Origin: Quillaja saponaria
Lineage: Eukaryota; Streptophyta; Magnoliopsida; Fabales; Quillajaceae
Length of the DNA stretch: 64,000 nucleotides
Direction: 5' to 3'
Assembly: GCA_029379385.1 (NCBI GenBank)
Contig: CM055608.1
Location: 29,758,350-29,822,349, forward strand
How positions within the stretch are numbered: the first letter of the stretch is position 1; every line of letters begins with the position of its first letter. The position numbers and the translations under genes are program-made. The notes below the pieces were generated by a model. The model saw nothing but the letters and a program-made list of their open reading frames with translations. It was not told where the DNA came from and did no database searches. Positions 48,473-61,600 of the stretch are shown one piece after another.

Positions 48473-50082
48473 GCTCAAGATATGATTGATTTCAAAATGT
48501 CTTCAATTTTCTTCGACAGTTTACAGAACCGGAACCCAATCCAAAGATACTCAGAAATTGGCGCTCTTGATTGGGATCCGGGATCTATCGAGTACGAAAT
48601 TGACTTTATCAGACTTTGTAAAAGGGTAAAAGGGTCAATCCCGATTGTTATATCGGGAAAGTGGAGGCCCGACGGGATTAATTAATAATAATTATATTAT
48701 TTATTATGACATATTTTTACTATTTAACTAAAACAAATTGATTTATTATTATTTTTATATTTTAAATAATTTGATATTTTGAATATGATATGAAAGATAT
48801 TTTTAAAATTTTATTAAAATAAATATATTTACCATTTAACATATTTATTTATAATATTATTATTTTATAAATTTATAATTTTTTATTTAGTTACTTATTT
48901 TATTTTATGTGAGAGAATGATATTTTTGTTATTTAAATGAACTAAATTGATTTTATAAAACTGGAAAGGAGAAATCTCACTACTAGACAAGTTTGAGAAT
49001 TTTTACTTCAATAAAATAATATAATCAAAATAGAATGGACATTCTGTGACTAAATATGTATTGCAAGAATATTCATTTTATAAAATCATACATGAAATAA
49101 AATGGTCAATTATATATATCAAACTAGTCCTAAATATTTTGTATTAGATATAATTAACTTATGAGTGTTAATGAAATATGACTAAATGATTAGGTCGATG
49201 ATGATTTTGGGTTCACTAAATATCTAGATCTAGGGTATATGATCCGAACATACCTCACCACTAAATAAATAAATAAAATAAAAAAATAAAAAACTTTTGA
49301 GATCACAGCCTAATAAATACTCTCCCTTACTTACTATCAACCATCTGTCTCTCTAACAAAACTCCGTTGATTAATGTTCTTCCTCTTCTTCATATAGTCT
49401 AACAAGCTTTCTCAATGAATGCCATAGGAGGAAGCCAATATTGTCTTGCTTTTCCTAGTAATTTCCATGACCAAAATCTCAGAAACATCAGAGCAATTGC
49501 TGAGGAATTTCCCGCTTCGTTATTGGATTGCATTCTTCTGTAACTTTTAATCACATTTTATGGCATATTGTGTATTTGATTACTTACTCCGGTAATGCAC
49601 GTAAGTAGCCAACAAAAGAAACGGGAATACTACTGAGTCGCGAGTACTAATTATACATAATTTCATTCATGTATAGTTCTGATGAAGCAAATTTATTTAA
49701 CTCACCAATTGATTAACTACCTTTAGAACCAGCACATTATGCATATCTCGTGCCTACAACATTTATGGTACAGGTGAAAAGATCTCAAGCCTACAACTTT
49801 AGATGCACATAACAAAAGTTTCAAGCAAAAATTCATGATCTGCAATTTGCATCTCACATGTCTAACAGTAATCCAACACTTGAGCCGATTGATAGATTAT
49901 TTTTTATCACAAATTGATGTTATCTGTATGTGATCAAGATTGACAAATTCTGCACCAGAAAATAAATAGTGAAGAACAGCTTCTATAAAATTTACTCAAT
50001 TTCCTCCAACATTTATCCTCTGCTTCCAACTCATCCTCCAAACGTACAGTATAAAAAAATTGAATCACCCTGCATTCGAATA
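48473..50082. other. Right part of unit B and 3' flank of EF-Tu
   Basis: About 200 bases matching the BPM 5' region are followed by very AT-rich DNA (48690-49140), then by a block equal to 43860-44720 of unit A (for example GAATGCCATAGGAGGAAGCC). After 49856 the sequence is unique and should contain the EF-Tu 3' UTR. No gene is seen. Confidence 0.5.
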
Positions 50083-53000
50083 TTAGCTCATTACTTTTGA
50101 GACTACACCTGCACCGACCGTTCTACCTCCTTCTCTCAAAGCAAATCGTTGTCCTGTTACAGTAATAACAAGTAGTGAGTTAAGATTTTCTTCTTTCAAT
50201 ACACTAGACTCAACATCTGGAAAAAAGAAAAAAATAATAATTCGAACACAAAAATTTTAAAACTCTGAAACTTTTCAGAAATAAAATGCTCCAATCTGCT
50301 ATATTAAGTGACTCTTACATCCATGTTTCTACACAGGAAGCCATGTCCAATTGAAGTTCAGTTCGCCATGGGTTGACATGATTCTAAACCATGTGATGCA
50401 AATGGTGTGAATGGGTGCTTTTTGCACAAAGGCAAACCAAATGTCTATGTCTAATATTAATATCTAATTGGCAAACTAAAAAACCTTTAAGAATAATTGA
50501 AATAACGAAAAGAAATTTTGACACAATGTATCCAGAACAAAATATTTTGCTTTTAAAGAGTGAGACTTATTGCTTCGGATTATTAATTATAAAACCTTCT
50601 TATGTCAGAAGTTTTAATTATGTATGTAGATATAACATTATAGAGTGCTTGCAAATAACTAAATTGGTTGTATTTATGCACTTGTGTAGAACATAAGCTG
50701 AAAGATATCATTTAGTTTTTTAGACATTTTTATAAGTGATCCACTGTTATATATTCATACAGTGTACAAATACCTAGCAAGAAATTTCTCTAGTAGTGGT
50801 CATCAAAAATGAATTCTTACAACCGATTACCAAACTTGCTGTCAAGTCAAACATTCATAAGTCCAAAGAAGAATAACAAACAAGTACAGGCTGGTACAAC
50901 TCAAAATTTCATCACTTATGCAAGGCAAGCACGCAAGTGCGACATTGATAAATAATGGGAGTGGAAGCATGCATATATAGAGCATAGACATGCCTTTTTC
51001 CTACTACAATAACAGGAAAAATGCAATGACATGCAAAGGCATCAAAGACTTCCTCTCTGTGTTCAACAGACATTAAATCACATTTTTCTTTCCTTGCATA
51101 GGACCTTCTTAAACCTTAGTCGAGGGACAGACTTGTACAAATATAAAAAATTTAAAATTTCAGACTAGCTTTGGCTTAGTAACTATAATGTTAGTCCTGA
51201 CAGATTCAATGCAAAATAACAAGGGTATAACAAACATAAATGGTAGGAATTCTCCATGCCTCTCAATGGATTATCAGCTCTCATATTTAAAAGGAGGACA
51301 TTTACTTCCCCCACAAGAAAAGGAAAAACAAGTGCACGAGCTAATTCTTACCAATGCACAGACAAACTACACTTATAAAGATTATAGTAAAAGCTTAAGC
51401 ATATTACACAATCTGAAGATAAATGCACAAGGAGGAAATAGTTAGAAAGATTGTAGTAAAAAGCATAAGCATATTGTACAATCTGAAGATAAATGCACAA
51501 AGTGTAGAAAGATAAAGATTATAGTGCATGGATCACTGAAGAGGGAAAAAAAAAAAAAAAAATTCCCTACAAGGTTATATTATTGATTTTATACGAACCT
51601 GCTTCAAGTGGAACTGGTAAAATCAGCTCAAAAACTGCAGTAACGTTGTCTCCGGGCATAACCATTTTTACATTTTCAGGCAATTCTACTTTTCCTGTGA
51701 TATCTGCAGTTCTCAAATAAAACTGAGGTCTGTAGTTCGAGAAGAAGGCTGTGTGGCGTCCACCTTCATCCTTAGTAAGCACATATATCTCTGCCTCAAA
51801 TTTCTTGTATGTTTTTACAACACCGGGCTTGGCAATTACCTATTAATAACACAATGTTAAAGAGTGCTAATCACTCAAGGTGCTAGTTCCTAGATGACTG
51901 TACTGATTTAGTGTCAAAGCTTAGTATGACTTTTACCTTCACATCTGTCACTGAACAAGCACTAGAGGTGAAAGTAATGAATGTCAAGTGGAACAACTAA
52001 TTTTTCTAACATAACTTAATAAATATTAGGATTATCTTTATATAATAATTTGGAAACTAGTAGAACAAATTATGATCACAATAGGTTTGATCATACAAAG
52101 ATCCATACACACAAGTCCTGCGTGCTGCTAGAAGGTCCAGAATACTTTCAAAAGCTTGATTGGTGCCACTTACCTGACCACGTTGAATATCTTCTCTTTT
52201 TAGACCACGTAGAAGAAGACCCACATTGTCACCAGCCTAGAGAAAGGTTAAAGCCACCATCAGGCCCGCTGCCAAAAGCCTTTACAGCATAAATGTTCTA
52301 AATTTTACTTACTTGTCCTTGATCCAGTATTTTCTTGAACATCTCAACACCAGTTACAGTTGTTTTAAGAGGACCACCCTGCGAAGAAAATTGGAAGATT
52401 AGCAACTCCAATGTCAAGAAAGACTTCGACCACAAAAGCCTCCTGAGAACTACTAACCAAGGCCATCTTAAAAAAAACCATCAACACTGATTATTAAAAT
52501 CGCACAAAAATATCAATATTGTCACTTGAAAAAGTTATGCATGAGGGCACCGCAACAACAAATACTTGAATCAAATACAGACCTGCATTAAACCCAGAAT
52601 CTCAACTTCCTCACCAACTTTAATCGTTCCCTGTTCAACGCGACCAGTTGCAACAGTTCCACGTCCCTTCAACACAAAAAACAAAAATTGTGTATCTGAA
52701 TTGACATTTGGAAAGTTGAGATTAGTGATTGCAATGCATCTTGCCAGTGCCCCAGAAAAAGAACATAGAATCCACTTGTGGTTCACATAATTTATAACTT
52801 CTAATCAAATGTCATGAAAAACAATTGCACCTGTCATTTGAAGAAAAATATGCAGCATAACTTCATAACTTCATCTTTTACTTCCCTACTTTTAAATCAA
52901 GAAATCACAGCAGTAAATCGATGAATAAAATTTGGATGCAGTTTGCCCTACCAACATTATGGCATTTGCTGTAAGGATCAAAATATGCCATAAGACTAAA

Positions 53001-55223
53001 AAGGCATAATGAGTATTATAATTGAATTCCTCATGCATCAGTCAAGTCCCTTCTTCTGAGGATGACACAACAAAAATAAAGCTTAATATACCATCTGTCT
53101 TTTTACCTGAATTGAGAATACATCTTCAATAGGCATTAGGAAAGACTTATCAAGTTGACGCACAGGGTCAGGAATGTATTGATCTACAGCCTCCATTAAT
53201 TTTAAAATAGCATTTTTCCCTATCTCTTCATTTGTGCCCTGTAATGCGGACAAAGCTGAACCCCGAATGATAGGGATGATGTCCCCAGGGAACTTGTAGA
53301 AGCTAAGCAGCTCTGCCATATACATGTAATGAATTTCAATAAGCATAAGATAATAGGTATACATTTATTTTGAATAAAAAATAAATAAATAAAAAACTCC
53401 GACAACACCTACCACGTAGCTCCATTTCCACAAGCTCCAATAACTCTGGATCATCAACAGCATCAACTTTATTTAGAAAGCACACAAGAGATGGCACACC
53501 AACCTACGAAATCCACTTAAAAGACAATGTGTAGTTCATTTTAAAAGAAAAAGGTAAAGCAAGATCCAAACACTTAAGTTGGATTTGATTTACATGCCTC
53601 AGTGTAAATTACTTACTTGACGTGCAAGAAGAATGTGTTCCTTTGTTTGAGGCATTGGTCCATCCGGGGCTGACACAACAAGAATACCGCCATCCATTTG
53701 GGCAGCTCCAGTTATCATGTTCTGCAAAGCAATCATATTTTGAAAGTAGGTGCAGAGTGCATGTTTGGTAGAAAATAACTTTGGTAATGGACAAAAGAGG
53801 TACAGTAAATTCAACTCTTTCAATGACCAGTTATTGAGAATACTAAGGCATGTTTACTACATGTTCATAACGCTTACTATCATGGAGAGAAAAGTCAACC
53901 ATGATGAGCAGTCTTACTAGAATTGTAAATTGCTTTCTTTTTCTTATATATACATTTTGGCCAATTGAAGATCTAACTACACATAGAACGAGAAGAAAAA
54001 CGAAACCACAGACTACAACAATAATGTAAACTTCAATTAAAAAAAGTACATTCCTGTTACTAAATCTATTTCTGCAGGACAAATCAGATTTCCCATTTAC
54101 CCCACTTCATTCCTTTCCAATATAATTCTCACTTTAGAAACTCTACAGCATGAGAAAGCAAACTCAGAAATATTTTCCTCATAGGTAAAGGAACTAATCT
54201 TACAACTTACTTTAACATAGTCTGCATGGCCAGGGCAATCTACATGTGCATAGTGTCGCTTGACAGTTTCATACTCAACATGGGCCTACAAAATGAAATG
54301 TAAGCAGAAGTATATCTCACATGTAGAACTTTAATGGAGCAACATGACTATTCCAGTAATCTATGCCATGGCCAAAATTGCATTCTTAAATAATTCCCCA
54401 ACCGTGGCAATTGTGATTCCTCTCTTTCTCTCCTCTGGAGCCTTATCAATTTCATTGAAGGCAACAGCCTTAGCTTTTCCTTCTTCTGCTAGCACCTAAT
54501 AAAAGTTAAGATAAACAGAATCAGAAACTACAAACAAAGAGCTTTCTACTTCATACAACACCAGTCCAACCTATCTATCGGCTTAGCAATCACTGAAATG
54601 TTGTGATCTAAAGCAAAAAGAAAAAATGCAATTGCAAACCTTTGTAATGGCAGCAGTCAGTGTAGTCTTTCCATGATCAACATGCCCAATGGTTCCCACA
54701 TTCACATGGGGCTTCCTGTGAGAAAAACAACCTTAAACAATGAGATAATTGATAGAAAGGCAACAACAAGATCCAATCTCAAGTATTAATTGAACTATTG
54801 CACTTTAGGGGAGATCTTCGGCTTTACATTTAGTGTATTATGTACAATTACACTGGCATGATCCAAACAGAGTCCAATGTGCAGTACTATTTAAAAGCTA
54901 CTATATAATTTTCTAACCAAATTTACATGAAGGAATTATTTGACTTTGGCAAATAAAGGGAAAATGCAACTATTGGCTTCAGGAAACGGAAAGAGAATAT
55001 ATGATGTAAATCTGTAATAGGCAGATTGAAGGTATAACTTACGTTCGAGTGAATGTCGCCATGGATCTCCAAAACGGTTTCGATGCAGAGGTTCTGTCAT
55101 TTCCAGAAGTTAATTCGGAAACGGAGGAATGAGTGGAACTGAGCCTCGGCAACACCAGGAGATTTGGGAAGAGAACGGTAAGAGACGTTTAGAGCTAGAA
55201 TTTCTGAGAGCAACCGAAGCCAT
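50083..55223 (-). CDS. TUFM: Mitochondrial elongation factor Tu (frame break in presequence exon)
   Basis: EF-Tu is the GTPase that delivers aminoacyl-tRNA to the mitochondrial ribosome. Twelve exons fit: 55043-55223, 54640-54715, 54403-54495, 54211-54285, 53617-53721, 53413-53503, 53107-53312, 52583-52666, 52313-52378, 52174-52236, 51599-51839 and 50083-50153, for about 450 residues. GTP-binding motifs are complete: GHVDHGKT (about 71-78), RGITIAT (111-117), DCPGH (133-137), NKVD (188-191) and SAL. Domains 2 and 3 follow ([38 protein letters not shown]), ending GVVSKVMS. The start [20 protein letters not shown] matches plant mitochondrial forms, but the frame then closes at a TAA, and the homologous [15 protein letters not shown] lies in another frame. 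One base appears missing near 55137, in a T run. The mature protein is intact. If the break is real, translation would need the internal Met, without a targeting peptide. Confidence 0.92.
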
Positions 55224-58200
55224 TTGAATTGGTAGAAATCGTACGGACGGAGAAGAAGAAAAAGAAGCCCTAGCAGTGGAACGGGAAGAAGTTACAGAGC
55301 TCCACGGCCTGAGTGAGAGGCGGAGATTTCTCTTCGGGGGTTTTAGGGAACCGAGGGTTTTACGAACGGGGAGGATAGTCCGCATCCGTTTATGATATAC
55401 CCGACCCGTTCATGGTGGATCATGAGCCTTTTTATCTTTGGGCCAAAGCCCGGAGCCGCAAAAGAATTGGATAAAGTGGAGGATTATATTTTTAATTTCA
55501 TTTTTGTAGAGGTAATAAGAAAAAAGAGACAAGTCGAATTTGAAGAAATTTTATAACTCTTTTAGTTTCGTGGGCATGTGATTTGCATTTAACTAAATGA
55601 GATAAATGATTAATCGAGATATATATAAATTATAAAGTTAATATAAAATATTTTATTATTAAATAAATAAAAATGATGGAGATTTATTTTATTTTTATGT
55701 GAAAATAACTTTTTTTTGTAAGGATTAAACTTGATTAATAGTTTTTTATCTTTTCGGTGGACAAACCTAAATTGAGTCATGAGAAAAAGAGTGTTACATT
55801 TTGGGTAAATAATATTTATCCTCTTTTATTCTTTATCATAATTATAAATTTGATCTTTCTAAAGAAAAGATATAAGATTAAAATTTATTTTTAAAATGCA
55901 CATAAGTATATGAAGAATATTTCTAAGTCATACATATACCCTATAATTAATTAACTATAAGATATAATAAACGTTCATGTTTAAGAATTACAAAATTTTC
56001 AGATTCTAAAATTTAAGTCAAGGTATTATCAACAAAATTTAAAAAATAAATATTTTTTTGACATAAATAATGCTTACACCAACCATATATAAATTATAAG
56101 TAATTCCAACTTAATAATAATCATATCACGGATGTGTTTATTTGAACAATACCTTCATATTCATGTTTTATAGATGTTTTCACTGCTACAGTCCTACATA
56201 ATCTTCATGTGTTGTACACATTTTATGATAATTGTGTTATTGAATGATTTATATATTAATAGCTATTTTTAGTAAATCATCATAGAATCATTGATTTATG
56301 TATTAATATAAATTCTATAATAATTTGTTATAATCGATAACAATTTATGTGTTAATATACATTTTATAATTAATTTACTAATTACTCGATGATTTAGTAG
56401 ACATACTAAAATAAGTTAATTATTTAAATGATAATTTATTGGCTTATCTATTGTTTTGGTCTTTTAGGATTATATCGGATTTCATTTATGTCTTCCAATA
56501 ATTTTTTCAGTCAATTTTATTTGCCAAGATTCATAATTTCTCAATCAATTTCAATTTTTCAGTTAAATGTTATGAATTAACAAAATAACTACACTTGACA
56601 TAAAACTAATAACTTATATAAGTTATTTTTATATTTTGCAAAACTTTTTTGATTATTTTATCATTAAACTATGTAGAATTATTTTATTTATACATAACAT
56701 GAAAATAAGATAATATAACTTGATTAAAAAATTATGAATCCTAAAGGATAAAATTGACCTAAAATATTTTTAGAGGACTAAATTAAAAACTGAGACAATT
56801 ATACTAAAATAGTAGTTAAGCCTAATTTATTTATATCTAAATAGATATTTTAAGTGTCATGATTTACCTATTAAATGATTATTCACAACAAACTGGTTGT
56901 TGTTGTCAAGAAAAAAACTGTTTTGAGAGAAAAATATTTCAAACTAAGTCGTCATTTTACAAATACTTTTTTAATTGATTATTATAAATTTTATAATATT
57001 TATCTAAGAGAGTTAATAGTCAATGATTTATATCTTAATAAAAAAATTAAAGTGATAATTTATCAATGGAAGCTGTTAAAATCACAATGTTATCAAATAA
57101 GTATTAAAATATTTATTACCGAATGTGTAAAATACCTTACCTATATTTCTATTTATTTTATAAAAAAATTTACAATATATTCATTACATTTATAGTTAGC
57201 GAAACTTGAAACTAGAGTCCTTGAGATATCTATGTCTTACTTCCATTATTATTATTTATTTATTAACATATCAATAAATATTATGTAACATATTTTTATT
57301 TATAAGCACCTAAAATCTATAAGATATAATATAATGGATATTAGAAAATTAGGAGAATATAATATTGACACATCAATTTAATTTCTATTATCTTTTCTCC
57401 CCCATTTTATTACATAGAGTTTTTTTTTATTTTTCTTCCAAATCTTTCTCATATTTGTACTTTTATTTTGTAATTTTTAAAATAATTTTTTTCCTAAACA
57501 AAATTCATAATTTACTCTCACTTTCTATAATTTTACAAACAATAATATATTTTACACTGAAAAAACCTAATTTAAATTGTCTCTATTTATAATTAAAAAT
57601 GACTTATCTTTAAAAAAAAAATGTGACTTATCTTTAAGAAAAAAAATGAAAAATTATTATAATAGTTAATTTTTTTGAATGATTTCTTCATTGCTTATCA
57701 TAACTAATCAATTATATATAAAAATAAAATAAAATTAGAACAAATCTATTTTTAGACCAAGTAATAGATTTGTATTGGTGCTAAATTTTTAATTTTATTT
57801 TTACTTAAATTAAAAAGATACATGCATATTTAAAATTAAAATTTTATGTAATAATATATTTTTCACATTATAATACTTTCAAAATAAAATAATAAATATA
57901 AATTTGTAATGTTGTTAATAATAAATTTTAAAAAATAAAATAAAATAATTTATTCACAAAAACCGAATAAAGCTTATTATTAGATTTAGAACTTTCTATT
58001 ATTTTCTTCCAAAAAAACTTATTTTGTTAAATGTCAAGAAAAGAAAAGAAAAAAAAATAATAAAAAACAATGGCCAGAAGGATGCCAACCTCCATCATCA
58101 CCCATAGGTGACGAAAAGCCATGGGGAACATTCTTTTCCTGTGATTGGAGTGATTCGTTATCAGGAACCAGGAAACTCCCCGGCCACGCTCACGTAACAT

Positions 58201-58620
58201 CCCCATTAGAAGCCGAACCCCCATCGCACTACTCCATTTCTTCGCTCTCTCCTTCACTCCTTGCTTCAAATTTTCTTTCTGGGTCTCTTTCTTTTGGGAA
58301 AAAAGTGGAAGGAAGAAGAAATAAGCACAAAGTCACAAACTTTGTGACTTCATTGTTTGCTCGCACTTCCCTTTTCGCCAAGAAAATAGCTTTATCGCAT
58401 TATTTTTCTCATGTAAAGTCCATAATCTACAAGCACTATCCTTTTTTGATTGGCGGTGCATATTTAATTTCTGATATACAATCTTTCTGTTTTGCTATTT
58501 TTCTCAATCACTTCCACCAATTTGTTTGCTGACAAATTTTGTTCTACCACAATGAATAATTTTAGCAACCGGTGATTAAGATTAGGGTTTTTCTTTTTTT
58601 GTTACTTGGGCTCTTTGAAG
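55224..58620. other. Intergenic region between divergent EF-Tu and SP1 genes
   Basis: The first 200 bases form the EF-Tu 5' flank and are GC-richer. From 55490 to about 58020 the DNA is very AT-rich with no recognisable structure; the open stretches there are low-complexity Phe/Ile/Tyr/Asn. From 58060 to 58620 composition normalises; this should be the SP1 promoter and 5' UTR, with TTTTCTTTCTTTTGG-like pyrimidine runs. A small minus-strand frame at 58027-58269 resembles nothing I know. Confidence 0.45.
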
Positions 58621-61600
58621 ATGATTCCATGGGGTGGTCTCAGTTGCTGCTTGAGTGGAGCGGCTCTTTACCTTCTTGGCAGAAGTAGTGGCAGGTCAGG
58701 GTTTGATACCCTTTTTTTTACTTGTAATTAAAGTTTGGGTCTTAAATATGTATTATTCAGTATAAGTTAATTCTGCCAGTGGCTTTCTAAAATTTGGGAA
58801 GTACTACAATTCTGTTGTTATTAATAGGTTGAGTTTTATGGTACAGGGATGCTGATACTCTTAAGACGGTAACTCGGGTCAATCAGTTAAAGGAATTAGG
58901 TACATTCCTCTTTCGAACACTGAAATTTTCCTTTTTGTAGACATTTGTTGTTAATTCCCACTGAAAGGGGATTTTATTGTTCTCTTGCTTTTCGAAAAGA
59001 CAACACAAATTTTGTGGAATTTAATTTGCATTATTGTGGAAGGAGATGTATATATGAAGGTCCTAGAACCTCAAGACATTGCTGACAATCAGAACACTGT
59101 CTGTGCATTTTCATAGCATAAATGAGTGTTTGAACTGATTTATTTTGTTGTTATTGATGAAATCTGAACTGTTGCAATTCTGATTGATGGTTTGGTTTAT
59201 TTCCATTTTCAGCACAATTATTAGATGCTCAAGTATTGCCTTTGGTGGTCAGTATTTCTGGAAGAGTTGGCTCTGAAACCCCTATTAGCTGTGACTTCAG
59301 TGGTTTAAGGGGTGTAATTGTTGAAGAAACGGTACACAGACCTAACATTCTTAAAATCAGAGATCATATTCCTTCTAAAGAGAAAGTTGATAATTTTCAA
59401 TATTTTTGTAGTTGGTCACTGACATTCTTGTTTTGGTTATTCTATAGGCAGAACAACATTTTCTGAAGCACAATGATGCTGGGTCATGGATACAGGATTC
59501 TGCTTTAATGCTATCCATGAGTAAAGAGGTTCCTTGGCATCTGGTGAGGAAGAGTTTATCTTTCCCCATTCTTTATTTTGATTTTTTGTATCACCGGCTA
59601 AGACTAAGAAATTAAATTCATTTCGAGGTACCGTTTCGATAAACCCATAAATGAACATGATTCGAGAAACAATAAAGAAACAGCATGTAAATACTAATTT
59701 TTGTGAAAAACACATGGAAATATATAATAAAACACATATTATAATAATTATAGGTATCCAACATTATTAATTTAGTACATAAAATACTATTGAATACATA
59801 ATAACGTAAATTTCTAAACATAAACATACAAATTGGAGAAAAATATCATATTACAATTACATCCAACTAACAGTGGAGTTGTTAACAGGTACTCAACTCA
59901 TATTTAATGAATTTTTTTAATTTGAACCAACATATATGTTCTAAAATTTTAATAATATCCATCACTAAGTTAAACTAAATTAATACAAAATATTTATTTA
60001 AAATTTATAATAATAAATAAATAAAAGATCAAGAAACCTAACATGGATGAAATCTTAAAAATAATTATCCTTTCTAAATTATACTATCAGAATATATATC
60101 AAATAAGATTAAAAAAAAATAAAATTGAAATCCTAAAATACGAAGAAAACTAGAGCCAAAACTTTAAAATTTTAAATTATGAAAATGCCTTCTTTGTATT
60201 GGCCCGTTTCTTGTGAAAACGATAGAATCATTCCCGTTTCATGTAAAAATGGTGGTTGCGTTTCCATAAATGAGTTTCGTTTCGGGTAGTGTGGAAACAG
60301 AAACGTTTCGCATGTTTTGACTGTTTCGACACGAATTTTCAAACCTTGGCCGAGACATATGCTTCTTAGTGATAAATTTGATGAAATGGGTATTATTTTA
60401 TGGGTGGTACTTTTATTTGCCAAATGATTAACGATTAAAACATCACTGGATTCTTCCTATGTATTAGGATGATGGGTCTGGATGTGTACATGTGGTAGGA
60501 GCTCGTGGTGCTACAGGATTTGTACTACCTGTTGGAAGTGAGGTGTTTGAAGAGTCAGGACGATCCCTAGTACGTGGAACACTTGATTATCTCCAGGGTC
60601 TTAAGGTGGGTATATTTTTCCCTTCTTCCTTCTGCCCTTGGTACCCTCCCCCTCCTTCGGAAAGAAAAGTCCCAACTTAGGCACTTCTTACATTGTCTAA
60701 TTTAGTGAAGTTATTCTTTTAGATGCTTGGAGTCAAGAGAATTGAGCGGGTTCTTCCAATTGGCACTTCTCTGACTGTTGTTGGCGAGGTATGTGGTAAT
60801 AGTGAGATTTTTTTAATGCTTTTACATATAGAATTGCAGTATAAAGGAGCAAAATTAACTGCCTAGCGTGCGGTCTCTTATTAATAAAAACAAGAAGCCA
60901 ATGAATAAAAAACTATAGAACTATAGATAGTCGATTTACATTGTAGCATATAATGGAAACTACACACACAACATTCAGTAATCAATAGGTATTTGAAATT
61001 AGAGATTCATCCAATCTGGATAAATTTTATCTAGAATTATGCCATATTGCTTTCTTAAGAATTGTGTAAATATAATTTTTTTTATCATAATAATCTCTAG
61101 TTGCATTTGAGTCAAGTATGATCTGATTCAAGCCTGTACATGTGATACCGCTTATTCAGTATCTCTTCAAACATGTAAATAAGGAGCAGTATATGTAAAA
61201 TCCATCAATACAAAATCTATAGGTAGAGTTGCAATGGTATAGGTACAAGATTTGTTATAAACATTATCTCTGCCAGAAATTTTCTAATTCCAGTGCTGCT
61301 TGGATTCTGCAATTATTTGCTAACCTTGTATTATGAGCTCAAATTGGAAATGAACTCATACTCGAGAAATAGCTATGTTTAAAGTTAAACAAGAAAGGCG
61401 AGACAAAATCATGTATTTTCCATCTTTATCTCTGTATATCTTTCTTTATATGATTACATAGTCTGGTAGACATGATGGTAGATGCATGCAGCTAAGTGTG
61501 CATGTGCATGACCTCCCCCCCTCCCAAAGAAAAAAAAAAAAACAACAAAAAAGGCACACCCGCTGTTGTGCATGTTAACCTGATAACCTCTAATTGGACA

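Larger units (their letters stand above)
44724..49856. repeat. Tandem duplication unit B (EF-Tu-linked copy)
   Basis: This is the second direct copy, about 5.13 kb, starting at AACACCGACGCTAC inside truncated exon 2 and ending at CTGCAATTTGCATCTCA, beyond which unique sequence leads into the EF-Tu gene. It aligns to unit A throughout with three main differences: one extra MITE (45896-46450), shorter forms of the two shared MITEs, and an AT-rich replacement or deletion between about 48675 and 49140. The right edge keeps the original flank CTCACATG. Confidence 0.9.

Noticed and set aside
50083..55223. Plastid EF-Tu instead of mitochondrial EF-Tu
   Set aside because: The [14 protein letters not shown] start, many introns and segments such as FWRSMATF match plant mitochondrial forms; plastid forms are usually encoded by genes with few or no introns.
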